This document shows, piece after piece, positions 18,855 through 29,107 of a DNA stretch of 64,000 nucleotides; positions within the stretch are counted from its first letter, which is position 1, and each line of letters begins with the position of its first letter. The DNA lies in assembly GCA_903960915.1 (NCBI GenBank), contig CAJCCO010000028.1:1-64000 (forward strand), given 5' to 3'. This DNA comes from an uncultured beta proteobacterium. GTDB lineage: Bacteria > Pseudomonadota > Gammaproteobacteria > Burkholderiales > Burkholderiaceae_C. The translations under genes and the position numbers were made by a program. Under the pieces are notes generated by a model. The model worked only from the letters and a program-made list of their open reading frames with translations, did no database searches and was not told the DNA's origin.

Positions 18855-20270
18855 ATGTCTGCAAGCCTCGCTACGGTCTCCTACATTGGAGCCACCATTC
18901 TTTTTATCCTGAGCCTGGGGGGCCTGTCCAACCAGGAAACCGCGCGCCGCGGCAACCTCTACGGTATGTTGGGCATGACGTTGGCCGTCGTGGCCACCGT
19001 GCTGGGGCCCCAGGTTAGCGGTACCGGTTACGCCTGGATTGCGGGCGCCATGCTGGTGGGCGGCGCCATTGGCCTGTACGCCGCGCGCACCGTGCAAATG
19101 ACGCAGATGCCCGAGCTGGTGGCTTTGATGCACAGCATGGTGGGCCTGGCTGCGATGCTGGTGGGTTTTGCCACCTTCATCGACCCCGAAGCCTCCAAGG
19201 GTTATGAGGGGGCTGCCAAAGCGATCCACGAGATGGAAATTTACATTGGCATCCTGATTGGCGCGGTTACTTTTGCCGGCTCCGTCGTGGCCTTTGGCAA
19301 GTTGTCGGGCCGCATTGGCGGCAACCCTTTGCTGCTGCCTGGTCGGCACTTCATGAACCTCTTGGGCCTGCTGGTGGTGATTTATTTTGGCCGCGAGTTT
19401 TTACATGCCGACACGCTGCAAGCCGGCATGACGCCGCTGATCGTGATGACCGTCATCGCGTTGCTGTTTGGGGTGCACATGGTGATGGCGATTGGTGGCG
19501 CCGACATGCCCGTGGTGGTGTCTATGCTCAACAGCTATTCTGGTTGGGCTGCGGCGGCCACTGGTTTCATGCTGTCCAACGACTTGCTCATTGTGATTGG
19601 CGCGCTGGTGGGCTCCAGCGGCGCCATTCTGTCGTACATCATGTGCAATGCCATGAACCGCAGTTTCATCAGTGTGATTGCTGGCGGTTTTGGCACCACC
19701 AGCGTCAAGCCAGCTGCAGCGGGTGCAGCGCAACCAGCCGGTGAGGTGATCCCGGTCACCGCTGTCGAGACGGCAGAGCTGCTGCGAGAGGCCAAGACTG
19801 TGATCATCGTGCCGGGCTATGGCATGGCGGTGGCGCAAGCGCAGCACACGGTGTTTGAAATCACCCGGTTCCTGCGTGACAAAGGCATTGCGGTGCGCTT
19901 TGGCATTCACCCGGTGGCAGGGCGCATGCCTGGCCATATGAACGTGCTGTTGGCCGAGGCCAAGGTGCCCTACGACATCGTGTTCGAGATGGATGAACTC
20001 AATGACGATTTCCCCGCCACCGATGTGGTGATGGTGATTGGTGCCAATGACATCGTCAACCCTGCGGCGCAAGACGACCCCACCAGCCCGATTGCCGGTA
20101 TGCCGGTGCTCGAAGTCTGGAAAGCCAAAACCTCCATCGTGATGAAGCGCAGCATGGCCTCAGGCTATGCCGGCGTGGACAACCCGCTGTTCTACAAAGA
20201 CAACAACCGCATGCTGTTTGGCGACGCTAAAAAAATGTTGGACGAGGTGCTGACCGCGCTCAAGAGTTGA
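18855..20270 (+). CDS. pntB: NAD(P) transhydrogenase beta subunit
   Basis: The beta subunit of the same membrane complex. The first part (about residues 1-280) is a bundle of hydrophobic helices forming the proton channel. The C-terminal domain III binds NADP(H) and shows the motif [13 protein letters not shown] near residue 320 and the later [13 protein letters not shown] close to the end. Length 471 residues is typical. A GAGAGACG site precedes ATG 18855. Together with pntA it makes a full transhydrogenase. Confidence 0.96.
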   Translation: MSASLATVSYIGATILFILSLGGLSNQETARRGNLYGMLGMTLAVVATVLGPQVSGTGYAWIAGAMLVGGAIGLYAARTVQMTQMPELVALMHSMVGLAAMLVGFATFIDPEASKGYEGAAKAIHEMEIYIGILIGAVTFAGSVVAFGKLSGRIGGNPLLLPGRHFMNLLGLLVVIYFGREFLHADTLQAGMTPLIVMTVIALLFGVHMVMAIGGADMPVVVSMLNSYSGWAAAATGFMLSNDLLIVIGALVGSSGAILSYIMCNAMNRSFISVIAGGFGTTSVKPAAAGAAQPAGEVIPVTAVETAELLREAKTVIIVPGYGMAVAQAQHTVFEITRFLRDKGIAVRFGIHPVAGRMPGHMNVLLAEAKVPYDIVFEMDELNDDFPATDVVMVIGANDIVNPAAQDDPTSPIAGMPVLEVWKAKTSIVMKRSMASGYAGVDNPLFYKDNNRMLFGDAKKMLDEVLTALKS

Positions 20271-20319
20271 GCCGGGCGGCGCCTGTGCGAACGCAATACA
20301 CATCAAAGGAGACAAATTA

Positions 20320-21993
20320 ATGACGGATCGTGTCTGGATTAGCAGTTATCCCGAAGGCGTGCCAGCCGACATGGACGGTTCCGCCTACACCTCTTTGGTC
20401 GGGTTAATGGAAGAAAGCTTCACCAAATACGCAGACCGCACGGCTTACAGCTTCATGGGCAAGGACGTGACCTATGCCCAGACCGACAAGAACTCCCTGG
20501 CGCTGGCGGCTTATCTGCAAGGCCTGGGTCTGGTCAAGGGCGACCGCGTGGCCATCATGATGCCCAACGTGCCGCAATACCCGGTGGCCGTGGCCGCCAT
20601 TTTGCGGGCCGGTTATGTGGTGGTCAACGTGAACCCGCTGTACACCCCGCGCGAGCTGGAGCACCAGTTGAAAGACTCGGGCGCCAAGGCCATCATCATC
20701 ATTGAAAACTTTGCCGCCACCCTGGAGAAATGCATGGCGGCTACCCCGGTCAAGCATGTGGTGCTGTGCGCCATGGGGGACCAGCTCGGCTTGCTCAAGG
20801 GCGCACTGGTCAACTACGTGGTGCGCAGTGTCAAGAAAATGGTGCCGGCGTTTAGCCTGCCGGGTGCGGTGCGCTTCAATGACGCGCTCAGCATCGGGGC
20901 GCGCGGCACCGTCAAGGCGGTCAGTCTCAAGCCCGATGATCTGGCGGTGTTGCAGTACACCGGCGGGACCACCGGTGTGTCCAAAGGGGCGGTGTTGCTG
21001 CATCGCAATGTGATTGCCAACGTGCTGCAATCCGAGGCCTGGAACCAGCCGGTGATGGCCTTGGTGCCCGCAGGCGAGCAGCCTACGGGCGTGTGCGCCT
21101 TGCCGCTCTACCATATCTTTGCGTTCACGGTGGGCATGATGCTGTCCATGCGTACCGGCGGCAAGCTGATCCTGATACCTAATCCGCGCGATCTCGGCGC
21201 CGTGCTCAAGGAGCTGCGCAAGCATGTGATTCACAGCTTTCCGGCGGTCAACACGCTGTTCAACGGCCTGGCCAACCACCCGGATTTCAACACGGTGGAC
21301 TGGAGCCACCTCAAAGTGTCGGTAGGGGGCGGAACGGCGGTGCAAAGCAGCGTGGCCAAGCTCTGGTTTGAGAAAACCGGTTGCCCTATTTGTGAGGGCT
21401 ACGGCCTATCCGAAACTTCGCCCTCGGCCAGTTGCAACCCCGTCACAGCCAAGGCCTACACGGGCACCATTGGCGTTCCTTTGCCAGGCACGTACATGAA
21501 GCTGCTGGACGATGACGGCAATGAAGTGCCCCTGGGCCAGCCCGGAGAAATTGCCATCAAGGGCCCGCAGGTGATGGCCGGTTACTGGCAGCGACCCGAC
21601 GAGACCGCCAAGGTCATGACGGCGGATGGTTTCTTCAAGTCCGGTGACATTGGCATGGTGGATGAACGCGGTTTCTTCAAGATCGTGGACCGCAAAAAAG
21701 ACATGATTCTGGTCAGCGGCTTCAATGTGTACCCCACCGAACTCGAAGACGTGGTGGCGCAACTCGACGGCGTCATGGAGTGCGCCTGCGTGGGCATGCC
21801 CGATGAGAAAACGGGTGAGGCCGTGAAGCTGGTGATCGTCAAGAAAAACCCAGATTTGACCGAGGCGCAGGTACGCGCCTACTGCAAGGAAAACCTGACC
21901 GGTTACAAGCAACCGAAGGTGATCGAGTTTCGCGCGGACTTGCCTAAAACGCCGGTGGGCAAGATTTTGCGGCGCGAGTTGCGCACCAAGTAA
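20320..21993 (+). CDS. fadD: Long-chain-fatty-acid--CoA ligase
   Basis: An ANL-superfamily acyl-CoA ligase of 557 residues. The AMP-binding motif YTGGTTGVSKGAVLLHRN is near residue 212. GYGLSETSP and the GWFKSGD-like stretch DGFFKSGDIGMVDERGF are present. The C-terminal lysine lies in [12 protein letters not shown]. It activates long-chain fatty acids for beta-oxidation and uptake. ATG 20320 follows AAGGAG. It lies 49 bases after pntB, so a shared transcript is possible; beta-oxidation and transhydrogenase both touch redox balance, but this link is inference. It is paralogous to the fragment at 1-265. Confidence 0.93.
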   Translation: MTDRVWISSYPEGVPADMDGSAYTSLVGLMEESFTKYADRTAYSFMGKDVTYAQTDKNSLALAAYLQGLGLVKGDRVAIMMPNVPQYPVAVAAILRAGYVVVNVNPLYTPRELEHQLKDSGAKAIIIIENFAATLEKCMAATPVKHVVLCAMGDQLGLLKGALVNYVVRSVKKMVPAFSLPGAVRFNDALSIGARGTVKAVSLKPDDLAVLQYTGGTTGVSKGAVLLHRNVIANVLQSEAWNQPVMALVPAGEQPTGVCALPLYHIFAFTVGMMLSMRTGGKLILIPNPRDLGAVLKELRKHVIHSFPAVNTLFNGLANHPDFNTVDWSHLKVSVGGGTAVQSSVAKLWFEKTGCPICEGYGLSETSPSASCNPVTAKAYTGTIGVPLPGTYMKLLDDDGNEVPLGQPGEIAIKGPQVMAGYWQRPDETAKVMTADGFFKSGDIGMVDERGFFKIVDRKKDMILVSGFNVYPTELEDVVAQLDGVMECACVGMPDEKTGEAVKLVIVKKNPDLTEAQVRAYCKENLTGYKQPKVIEFRADLPKTPVGKILRRELRTK

Positions 21994-22038
21994 CTTGACG
22001 GGCCGCGTGTCAATCCGCGCAACTGCTGGGTTCCGGGC

Positions 22039-22797
22039 ATGACGGTCACGGCGATTCTCAGTGCCCTGTCTGAGGAGCAGCAGGGGCTTTTGGCGCAGCT
22101 GGTGCAGCCCGAGAAGCTGACCCGTGGCGGTCGAGATTTCTGGCAAGGTGAGCTGCACGGCCGGCGTGTTGTGCTGGCGCTTTCCAAAATTGGCAAGGTG
22201 GCGGCAGCCACCACGGCCACTACCTTGATTGAGGCCTTTGGCGTGCACCGCATTGTCTTTACGGGTGTGGCCGGTGGCGTTGGCCCTGGCGTGCAGGTGG
22301 GCGACGTGGTGGTGGCGTCTGATTTTGTACAGCACGACATGAACGCCTCCCCCCTGTTTGCGCGTTACGAGGTGCCGCTCTACGGTCAAACCCGTTTTGC
22401 CTGCGACCCAGCCCTGACCGCCTTGCTCATGCAGGCCGCAAAGCAGGCCCTGGCCAGCATGGCCCCACCTTTTGCCATGCAGGGCGCGCAAACTAAGGGT
22501 CGCGTGCATGGTGGGCTGATTGCCAGCGGCGATCAGTTTGTGGCCAGCGCGGCCTCAGCCCGGCAGCTGCTAGCCGACCTGCGGGCGGCGGGTCACGCGC
22601 CGCAGGCTGTTGAAATGGAGGGCGCAGCCGTGGCGCAAGTGTGTTTTGACTACGGGCTGCCCTTTGCGGCCGTACGCACCATTTCAGACCGGGCCGACGA
22701 CAGCGCCCACGTGGACTTTCCCCAATTTGTGAATGAAGTGGCCCGCCACTACGCGCTGGCCATCATGGACGCCTTGGTGCGCAGCCTGCCACCCTAG
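22039..22797 (+). CDS. mtnN: 5'-methylthioadenosine / S-adenosylhomocysteine nucleosidase
   Basis: A 252-residue nucleoside phosphorylase-fold enzyme that removes adenine from MTA and SAH. Family features include the start TAILSALSEEQQGLL, the glycine-rich FTGVAGGVGPGVQVGDVVVA, the VEMEGAAVAQV motif with the substrate-binding Met-Glu pair near residue 195, and ISDRAD with the catalytic Asp close after. The start is ATG 22039. It follows fadD by 45 bases and converges with corA. Other nucleosidases of the fold (for example futalosine hydrolase) are possible but less likely. Confidence 0.88.
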   Translation: MTVTAILSALSEEQQGLLAQLVQPEKLTRGGRDFWQGELHGRRVVLALSKIGKVAAATTATTLIEAFGVHRIVFTGVAGGVGPGVQVGDVVVASDFVQHDMNASPLFARYEVPLYGQTRFACDPALTALLMQAAKQALASMAPPFAMQGAQTKGRVHGGLIASGDQFVASAASARQLLADLRAAGHAPQAVEMEGAAVAQVCFDYGLPFAAVRTISDRADDSAHVDFPQFVNEVARHYALAIMDALVRSLPP

Positions 22798-22819
22798 CCC
22801 AATGGCGCGGGCGCGGTGT

Positions 22820-23806
22820 TTACTTCAACCAGCCGCGTCTGCGGAAGTACCACATGGGCACCAGCGCACTGGCCACCATCAGGGCCAGGGCGTAGGGGTA
22901 GCCCAGGGTCCAATCCAGTTCGGGCATGTACTTGAAGTTCATGCCGTACAAGCTGGCAATCAAGGTAGGTGGCAGCAGCGCCACGCTGGCCACTGAGAAG
23001 ATCTTGATGATCTTGTTCTGGTTGATGTTGATAAAACCGACCGTGGCGTCCATCAAGAAGTTGATCTTGTCGAACAGGAACGCGGTGTGTGAATCGAGTG
23101 AATCAATGTCGCGCAAAATCTGGCGAGCTTCTTCAAACTGTTCGCCGTTGAGCATTTTGCTGCGCATCATGAAGCTGACCGCGCGCCGGGTGTCCATCAC
23201 GTTGCGACGGATGCGGCCGTTCATGTCTTCGTGCCGCGCAATGGAGCCCAGCACCTCGCCGGCCATGGCATCGGTCACGTCGGCGGAGAGTACTTTGTTG
23301 CTGACCTTTTCGAGCTCGTCGTAAATGCCTTCGAGCGTGTCGGCTGAATACTCGGCATCTGCATCAAACAGTTTGAGCAGCACTTCCTTGGCATCTTCAA
23401 TCAGGCCGGGGGCACGCCGGGCGCGCATGCGCAACAGGCGAAACACCGGCACGTCTTCGTCGTGAATGGAGAACAGCACGCCCTTGCTTTTGAGGTCTGG
23501 GTTGTCCAGGTTCAGAATGAAGGCGACCCGCACGGTGCGCGGTTCTGCGTCGTCGGCAATCAAAAAGTCGCTGCGAATGTGCAACTCTCCGTTGTCTTCT
23601 TTGTAAAAGCGGGCGGACTCTTCAATGTCCTCGTCCATCGCGTCTTCTGGGATGGACAGGCCGTAATACTGCTTGACCCAGCGCTTTTCTTCCAGCGTGG
23701 GGGACTCCAGGTCAACCCAGATGGGCTGGAATTTGGACAGTTCTTCCAGGGATTCGATCTCTTCCTGAAAGAGGCGTCCATTGGCTAGCGTGAAGATATT
23801 GAGCAT
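22820..23806 (-). CDS. corA: Magnesium/cobalt transporter CorA
   Basis: A CorA-type divalent cation channel of 328 residues. A long cytosolic N-terminal domain rich in charged helices is followed by two C-terminal membrane helices. The selectivity motif GMN is at residues 288-290, in YGMNFKYMPELDW. The end WYFRRRGWLK is the positive tail seen in CorA. ATG 23806 begins MLNIFTLANGRLFQEE. It faces mtnN convergently. Its upstream region (23807-24140) separates it from hpf. Confidence 0.95.
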   Translation of the reverse strand: MLNIFTLANGRLFQEEIESLEELSKFQPIWVDLESPTLEEKRWVKQYYGLSIPEDAMDEDIEESARFYKEDNGELHIRSDFLIADDAEPRTVRVAFILNLDNPDLKSKGVLFSIHDEDVPVFRLLRMRARRAPGLIEDAKEVLLKLFDADAEYSADTLEGIYDELEKVSNKVLSADVTDAMAGEVLGSIARHEDMNGRIRRNVMDTRRAVSFMMRSKMLNGEQFEEARQILRDIDSLDSHTAFLFDKINFLMDATVGFININQNKIIKIFSVASVALLPPTLIASLYGMNFKYMPELDWTLGYPYALALMVASALVPMWYFRRRGWLK

Positions 23807-24140
23807 GGCTCACTCCCGAAAAATGGTGTGCGTGTGGCGGAGGGGTGTGGTGTTGCTTCCAACCCCAGGCCTGGCAGGGAGTTGAAAGCTACCGACTGGG
23901 GTAGGTTTCCAAGGAGCACTTTCTAAAGTTGATCTGGACAAATTATCGCACCGCTTGGTTTATGCGCCAGCGCAAGTTCAGCGCAAATTTTGTTGCAATG
24001 CAGGATGAAAAGGGATTGCAAATCCTGGGCTTCGGGCGCATAGTGAATTCAAGTGAATTGAACACCCGTATTTTTGGTTTGTGTGCTGACCGTCCTGACG
24101 GAAGGCTTTTTTCAACCCCGAGAGCAACAGGAGATCATTT
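23807..24140. other. Intergenic region between divergent corA and hpf
   Basis: A 334-base region that must hold the corA and hpf promoters. No convincing gene is present. A short open frame at 23929-24144 runs into hpf and lacks any coding character. A TGGCA-N5-TTGAA string at 23872-23886 recalls a sigma-54 site but lacks the GC doublet at -12. A small CCGTC/GACGG element with a T run at about 24092-24112 may be an attenuator, unproven. The hpf ribosome-binding site is CAGGAG near 24127. Confidence 0.5.
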
Positions 24141-24470
24141 ATGAACTTGACAATCAGCGGCCATCATCTGGAAGTTACACCAGCGCTACGCATGTATGTC
24201 ACGAACAAGTTGGACCGAATCGTGCGTCATTTTGACCAGTTGGTGGATGTGAAGGTACTGCTGACGGTCGAAAAACAGAAAGCAAAAGATGGTCGACAAA
24301 AGGCGGAGTGCAACATTCACGTCAAAGGCTCTGATATGTTTGCCGAGAGTTCGCACGCTGACCTGTACGCCGCAGTCGATGAGTTGGTGGACAAGCTCGA
24401 CCGCCAGGTGGTGCGCCATAAAGACCGTGTGCAAAGCCACCACCACGCTGCCCCCAAGCGCCTGATGTAA
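24141..24470 (+). CDS. hpf: Ribosome hibernation promoting factor
   Basis: A 109-residue HPF/RaiA-family protein that binds the 30S subunit and favours inactive ribosome dimers in stationary phase. The N-terminus [26 protein letters not shown] is characteristic. It is a short-form HPF, with the basic C-terminus ending [17 protein letters not shown]. The family commonly sits with rpoN and ptsN; here ptsN follows after a terminator, but rpoN is not upstream. Confidence 0.95.
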   Translation: MNLTISGHHLEVTPALRMYVTNKLDRIVRHFDQLVDVKVLLTVEKQKAKDGRQKAECNIHVKGSDMFAESSHADLYAAVDELVDKLDRQVVRHKDRVQSHHHAAPKRLM

Positions 24471-24496
24471 AGCCTCTGGCGCCACCGCCCAAGCAG

Positions 24497-24522
24497 CCGC
24501 CCGCCACCCGGGCGGTTTTTTT
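24497..24522 (+). terminator. Rho-independent terminator after hpf
   Basis: A seven-base perfect stem (CCGCCCG at 24497-24503 and CGGGCGG at 24509-24515) with a five-base loop is followed by seven T. It lies between hpf and ptsN, so ptsN needs its own promoter or depends on readthrough. Confidence 0.85.
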
Positions 24523-24559
24523 ACGCCCCAGAAAAGCTTGTTGCATAATCCGCCCACAA

Positions 24560-25030
24560 ATGATGAACCGACTCGCATCCATCCTGTCCGTGGCCCAAGT
24601 GCTTGTGCATGTGGACGCCAGCAGCAAAAAACGAGCTTTTGAAGAAGCGGGCCTGCTTTTTGAAAATCTGCACGGCCTGAGCCGCGCCCTGGTGACTGAC
24701 AGCCTGTTTTCACGGGAGCGGCTGGGCTCCACAGGTCTGGGTCATGGCGTGGCCATTCCGCACGGCCGCATCAAAGGGCTCAAGGCCCCCATGGCTGCGG
24801 TGCTGCAACTGGCACAACCCATTGGTTTTGATGCGCCCGACGAGCAGGCGGTGAGTTTGCTAATTTTCTTGCTGGTGCCCGAGGCGGCGACCCAAAAACA
24901 CCTGGAAATTCTGTCCGAAATTGCCGAAATGCTCAGTGATGTGGGCTTGCGCGAAAAACTGGCCTCCAGCGCAGATGCGGCTGAGTTGCACCGCCTGATC
25001 ACCAACTGGCAGTCTGCGCAACCGGCCTGA
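24560..25030 (+). CDS. ptsN: PTS nitrogen-regulatory EIIA component
   Basis: A 156-residue EIIA-Ntr protein of the regulatory phosphotransferase system. The phosphorylated histidine is H68 in [12 protein letters not shown], the standard motif. The protein controls potassium and nitrogen responses rather than sugar uptake. Two consecutive ATG codons (24560 and 24563) are possible starts. The next gene, hprK, starts 50 bases downstream, and the pair forms the conserved betaproteobacterial hpf-ptsN-hprK group. No ptsH or ptsI gene is in the window. Confidence 0.94.
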   Translation: MMNRLASILSVAQVLVHVDASSKKRAFEEAGLLFENLHGLSRALVTDSLFSRERLGSTGLGHGVAIPHGRIKGLKAPMAAVLQLAQPIGFDAPDEQAVSLLIFLLVPEAATQKHLEILSEIAEMLSDVGLREKLASSADAAELHRLITNWQSAQPA

Positions 25031-25079
25031 AGGCAGCTGCCCGGCTGAATTAATCCCCCATTTATTGAATGGATTCGTT

Positions 25080-26030
25080 GTGAAACCCAATGTCGTCAGC
25101 GCCGATGTTTTGTTTGAGGCGTTTCGCGACACGCTGAAGTGGGAGTGGGTGGCCGGTTTGGGCGCCTCCGAGCGACGTTTCGACGAAGTCGCAGTGACGG
25201 CGGCCCGCTCAGGCGCTGATCTGGTCGGCTACCTCAACTACATTCACCCCTACCGCGTGCAAATTCTGGGCGAGCGCGAGATTGCCTACCTGGCCAATGC
25301 CACGCCCCAGGACTGCGCCCGCCGCATTTCCCGTATCGTCACCCTGGAGCCGCCGGTGCTGATTCTGGCCGACGGGCAAGAGGCCCCCGAGGCTTTGTTG
25401 TCGATGTGCGAGCGTGCGCAAATTCCGATGTTCGCCACCCAGGGCTCGTCAGCATTTGTGATCGACGTGCTGCGTGCCTACCTGTCCAAGTACTTTGCCG
25501 ACCGCACCACCATGCACGGTGTGTTCATGGATATTCTGGGTCTGGGCGTGCTGATCATCGGCGAGTCCGGCCTGGGAAAAAGCGAGCTGGGGCTGGAACT
25601 GATCTCCCGCGGCAATGGGCTGGTGGCCGATGATGCGGTGGACCTGTTTCGCATCAACCAGGACACCATCGAAGGCCGCTGCCCCGATTTGCTGATGAAT
25701 CTGCTGGAAGTGCGTGGCATTGGGCTGCTGGACATTCGCTGTATTTTTGGCGAAACCGCCGTGCGCCGCAAAATGCGGCTCAAGCTCATCGTGCACCTGG
25801 TGCGCCGGGAAACGCTGGAGCGCGACTACGAACGCATTCCCTATGAGCCGCTGACGCAAGACGTGCTGGGCGTGCCGGTGCGCAAGGTGGTGATTCAGGT
25901 GGTGGCCGGGCGCAACATCGCCGTGCTGGTGGAGGCGGCGGTGCGCAACACCATTCTTCAACTGCGCGGCATTGACACCTACCAGGAGTTTGTCGAGCGC
26001 CACCGCAAAGCCATGAGCGCGCCCGACTGA
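25080..26030 (+). CDS. hprK: HPr kinase/phosphorylase
   Basis: A bifunctional enzyme that phosphorylates and dephosphorylates HPr on serine. The GTG at 25080 gives the family N-terminus [15 protein letters not shown]; a TTG at 25065 is less likely. The Walker A motif GESGLGKS lies at residues 161-168, followed by the HprK signature around [13 protein letters not shown]. Length is 316 residues. It converges closely with fur, leaving ten bases between stop codons. Confidence 0.94.
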   Translation: MKPNVVSADVLFEAFRDTLKWEWVAGLGASERRFDEVAVTAARSGADLVGYLNYIHPYRVQILGEREIAYLANATPQDCARRISRIVTLEPPVLILADGQEAPEALLSMCERAQIPMFATQGSSAFVIDVLRAYLSKYFADRTTMHGVFMDILGLGVLIIGESGLGKSELGLELISRGNGLVADDAVDLFRINQDTIEGRCPDLLMNLLEVRGIGLLDIRCIFGETAVRRKMRLKLIVHLVRRETLERDYERIPYEPLTQDVLGVPVRKVVIQVVAGRNIAVLVEAAVRNTILQLRGIDTYQEFVERHRKAMSAPD

Positions 26031-26040
26031 ACGTTGGACC

Positions 26041-26490
26041 TCAGACGGGGGCGCGGGCGGTAAAAGTTGGCCGGTCCGGGCACTTGTCCCGGGTGCAATG
26101 GGCATACAGGCTCAAGGCGTGGTCGGCAATGGCAAAGCCCTTGAGTTTGGCCACAGCGTTCTGGCGCTTTTCAATTTCGGCATCGTAAAACTCTTCCACC
26201 TTGCCGCAATCCAGGCACACCAGGTGGTCGTGGTGCTGCCCTTCATTGAGTTCGTAGACGGACTTGCCACTCTCGAAATTGCTGCGGCTCAAGATATCAG
26301 CCTGCTCAAACTGGGCCAGCACCCGGTACACCGTGGCCAGTCCAACGTCCGAGCGTTCTTCAAGCAAGACCCGGTAGACGTCCTCTGCTGTCATGTGGCG
26401 TTGCGCGCCTTTTTGAAAAATTTCCAGTATTTTCAGCCGCGGCAGAGTGGCCTTGAGTCCGGTGCTTTTGAGTTCGTCGATATTGGTCAT
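26041..26490 (-). CDS. fur: Ferric uptake regulator
   Basis: A 149-residue Fur protein. The N-terminal winged helix contains [25 protein letters not shown]. The histidine-rich [16 protein letters not shown] holds metal ligands and the first CxxC zinc pair, and CTRDKCPD supplies the second cysteine pair. It uses Fe(II) as corepressor for iron-uptake genes. It is divergent from bamE with 85 bases between, the arrangement known in Burkholderiales and Pseudomonas (fur-omlA). Confidence 0.97.
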   Translation of the reverse strand: MTNIDELKSTGLKATLPRLKILEIFQKGAQRHMTAEDVYRVLLEERSDVGLATVYRVLAQFEQADILSRSNFESGKSVYELNEGQHHDHLVCLDCGKVEEFYDAEIEKRQNAVAKLKGFAIADHALSLYAHCTRDKCPDRPTFTARAPV

Positions 26491-26575
26491 GGAGGTCTTT
26501 CGCTAGGCCCGGTACAGCCCGCCATGACAGGCGCAACCGTTACAATGCATCGATCATATCGCCACACCCCTCACC

Positions 26576-27115
26576 ATGTCCCAATACCCCCGCAGTGTCA
26601 GTTTGATCTTGCTTCTTGCCATGACGTTGGGACTGGCCGCGTGCAGCAGCCTCAACAGCGCCAGCACCCAGGTGGCCGGGCTGATCAGCCCTTACAAAAT
26701 GGATATCGTCCAGGGCAACTTTGTGTCCAAAGAGCAAGCCGCGGCCATCAAGCCCGGCATGAGCCGCTCACAGGTGCGCGACATCATGGGAACCCCCTTG
26801 TTAACCAGCCTCTTTCACGCCGACCGCTGGGACTACGTCTTCACCTTCAAGCGCCGGGGCGTGGCAGCACAGGAACGCAAGGTGACGGTCTTTTTTAAAG
26901 CCGATGTGCTGGAGCGCATCGAAGCCGATGCCCTCCCGACCGAAGCTGAATTCGTCGCCTCGCTCGATGCCACCCGCCCTTCCGGCGCCGTGCCAACCCT
27001 GGCGCTGAGCCCGGAGAGTCTGAGCAAGTTGCCGGCGGCCAAGCCCAAAGCGGCGCCGGCTGCCCTGCCGCCTCTGCCTACCAGTTACCCGCCACTCGAA
27101 TCTGCCTCGCGCTAA
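26576..27115 (+). CDS. bamE: Outer-membrane assembly lipoprotein BamE
   Basis: A lipoprotein subunit of the BAM complex that inserts outer-membrane proteins. The signal peptide ends in a lipobox (LGLAAC), and the SmpA/OmlA domain follows with [20 protein letters not shown] and [14 protein letters not shown]. The C-terminus is extended by an Ala/Pro/Lys-rich tail, making 179 residues. Located divergently from fur and just upstream of dapB (17 bases). Confidence 0.94.
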   Translation: MSQYPRSVSLILLLAMTLGLAACSSLNSASTQVAGLISPYKMDIVQGNFVSKEQAAAIKPGMSRSQVRDIMGTPLLTSLFHADRWDYVFTFKRRGVAAQERKVTVFFKADVLERIEADALPTEAEFVASLDATRPSGAVPTLALSPESLSKLPAAKPKAAPAALPPLPTSYPPLESASR

Positions 27116-27132
27116 GCGGGCAAGCCCACACC

Positions 27133-27948
27133 ATGACTGACAACACCAAGCACCGTATTGCGATTGCGGGCGCCAGCGGGCGCATGGGCCACATGCTGAT
27201 AGAGGCGGTTCACGCCGCCGACGATTGCACGCTGACCGGCGCGCTGGACCTTGCCACCAGTCCCGCTCTGGGTACCGATGCCACCGCCTTTCTGGGTCAA
27301 CCCAGCGGCGTGTTCATTACCGCTGAACTGAGCGCTGGGTTAGCCCATGCCCGTACCTTGATTGACTTCACCCGCCCCGAAGGCACGCTGGCGCATTTGC
27401 GCGTGTGCCGCGCGTTGGGGGTGAACGCCGTGATTGGCACCACCGGCTTCACCGACGCGCAAAAAGCCGAGATTGCCGATGCCGCCAAAGACATCGCCAT
27501 CATGATGGCGCCCAACATGAGCGTGGGCGTCAACGTCACGCTCAAGCTGCTTGAAATGGCGGCCAAGGCGCTGGCCACGGGTTACGACATTGAAATCATT
27601 GAAGCGCACCACCGCCACAAGGTGGACGCGCCCTCGGGCACCGCCCTCAAAATGGGCGAGGTCATGGCCGACGCGCTGGGGCGCAACCTGAAAGACTGCG
27701 CGGTCTACGCGCGTGAAGGCGTCACCGGTGAGCGCGACCCGTCCTCCATCGGCTTTGCCACCATCCGCGGAGGCGACATCGTGGGTGACCACACAGTGCT
27801 GTTTGCCGGCATTGGCGAGCGCATCGAGATCAGCCACAAATCGTCCAGCCGCGCCACCTATGCCCAGGGCAGTTTGCGCGCCGTGCGTTTCCTGGCCACG
27901 CAGACCACCGGTCTGTATGACATGTTTGACGTGCTCAATCTCAAATAA
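27133..27948 (+). CDS. dapB: 4-hydroxy-tetrahydrodipicolinate reductase
   Basis: DapB performs the second dedicated step of diaminopimelate and lysine synthesis, feeding peptidoglycan as well. The N-terminal NAD(P)H motif [11 protein letters not shown] starts at about residue 12. GTTGFT and the substrate-binding [15 protein letters not shown] are intact. Length of 271 residues is standard. It lies between bamE and an ExbB-like gene, with only seven bases to the latter. Confidence 0.97.
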   Translation: MTDNTKHRIAIAGASGRMGHMLIEAVHAADDCTLTGALDLATSPALGTDATAFLGQPSGVFITAELSAGLAHARTLIDFTRPEGTLAHLRVCRALGVNAVIGTTGFTDAQKAEIADAAKDIAIMMAPNMSVGVNVTLKLLEMAAKALATGYDIEIIEAHHRHKVDAPSGTALKMGEVMADALGRNLKDCAVYAREGVTGERDPSSIGFATIRGGDIVGDHTVLFAGIGERIEISHKSSSRATYAQGSLRAVRFLATQTTGLYDMFDVLNLK

Positions 27949-27955
27949 ACCCACC

Positions 27956-28615
27956 ATGAACCTGAGCCACCTGCTGTCGCTGGGCGATGGCGTCACCGTT
28001 GGGGTGGCGCTGCTGCTGCTGGCCATGTCAGTGGCCAGTTGGGTGGTGATTCTCTGGAAGGCCTGGTTGTTGCGCCAAGCCAGTCAGGACGTGGCCCGTT
28101 GCACGGCCGCCTTCTGGCAATCGGCCTCGGTCGAGGAGGCGCTGGCCAAACTCCAGGCCTTTGACCGTCTGGCCCTGCTGGTGCCCATGGTGCTGGCCAG
28201 CAACCTGGAAGCCGGTACCACCCTGGCCACCGCTGCCGACAAGTCCCAGCAACTTACCCGCGTGCTGCGCAATGCCTTGCACCTGGCGCTGGCCAAGCTG
28301 CAATACGGCCAGGTGCTGCTGGCCACCGTGGGCTCCACCGCCCCTTTTGTTGGCTTGTTGGGCACGGTCTGGGGTATTTACCATGCGCTCTTGGGTCTTG
28401 CCGATGTCGGCCAGGTCAGCATTGGCCAAATCTCTGCGCCCGTGGGCGAGGCGCTCATCATGACGGCCGCCGGTCTGGCTGTGGCGCTGCCCGCCGTGCT
28501 GGCCTATAACGTGATGGGCCGCGTGGTAGGCCGCCTGGAGGCTGAGCTGGAAGGCTTCGCCCGTGACCTGCGTGAACTCGCCCTGTCCAAGCCCGCTTGG
28601 CCGGGCCTGTCCTGA
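27956..28615 (+). CDS. MotA/TolQ/ExbB-family proton channel subunit
   Basis: A 219-residue inner-membrane protein with three predicted membrane helices and the TolQ/ExbB pattern (FVGLLGTVWGIYHALLGL, then EALIMTAAGLAVALPAVLAYN). It works with the ExbD-like protein encoded next to use the proton gradient for TonB- or Tol-type energy transfer. ATG 27956 is used: the longer open frame upstream is out of frame with dapB and not credible. No tonB is present here. ExbB is slightly more likely than TolQ because no tolA/tolB genes follow. Confidence 0.9.
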   Translation: MNLSHLLSLGDGVTVGVALLLLAMSVASWVVILWKAWLLRQASQDVARCTAAFWQSASVEEALAKLQAFDRLALLVPMVLASNLEAGTTLATAADKSQQLTRVLRNALHLALAKLQYGQVLLATVGSTAPFVGLLGTVWGIYHALLGLADVGQVSIGQISAPVGEALIMTAAGLAVALPAVLAYNVMGRVVGRLEAELEGFARDLRELALSKPAWPGLS

Positions 28616-28635
28616 GCCCTGAGAAAGGCGCTGCC

Positions 28636-29064
28636 ATGTCTTTTGGTCGTCTGGAACGCACGCCCGGCTCGCAGCCCATGAGCGACATCAACATGACGCC
28701 ACTGGTGGACGTGATGCTGGTGCTGGTGGTCATCCTCATCATCACCGCGCCGCTGCTCTCCAGCGCTATCAAACTCAAGCTGCCTGCCGCCGAAGGCGCC
28801 CAGTCCAACGGCACGGCCCGCGTGCTGAGCTTGGTGGTGGACGCTTCGGGCCAAGTTTTCTTCAACGACCAGCCGCTGACCCTGGACGCGCTGGCGCTGC
28901 AGTTGGCGCAAGCCGCCCAGCAAAACCCCACCGCTGAGGTGCAATTGCGCGCCGATGAAGCTGTGCCCTACGGCCGCATCGTTCAGGTCATGGGCCTGGC
29001 CCAGAAAGTCGGCCTGAACCGCATCGGTTTTGTAACCGATGCCCGGCCACCCGCCAAACCCTAA
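28636..29064 (+). CDS. ExbD/TolR-family protein
   Basis: A 142-residue partner of the ExbB-like protein. A short cytosolic start (MSFGRLERTPGSQPMSDINM) is followed by one membrane helix that includes the proton-carrying Asp in TPLVDVMLVLVVILI, then a periplasmic domain. ATG 28636 follows GAGAAAGG. It overlaps no other gene; leuS starts 43 bases later. A small GCGGTC/GACCGC inverted repeat with a T-rich loop lies in that gap but is too short on its own to call a terminator. Confidence 0.93.
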   Translation: MSFGRLERTPGSQPMSDINMTPLVDVMLVLVVILIITAPLLSSAIKLKLPAAEGAQSNGTARVLSLVVDASGQVFFNDQPLTLDALALQLAQAAQQNPTAEVQLRADEAVPYGRIVQVMGLAQKVGLNRIGFVTDARPPAKP

Positions 29065-29107
29065 AATCACGGCTTCGCGGTCTTTTTAGACCGCCCAAGT
29101 GAACACC

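Noticed and set aside
23872-23886. Sigma-54-like promoter string before hpf
   Set aside because: TGGCA-N5-TTGAA lacks the required GC at the -12 position.
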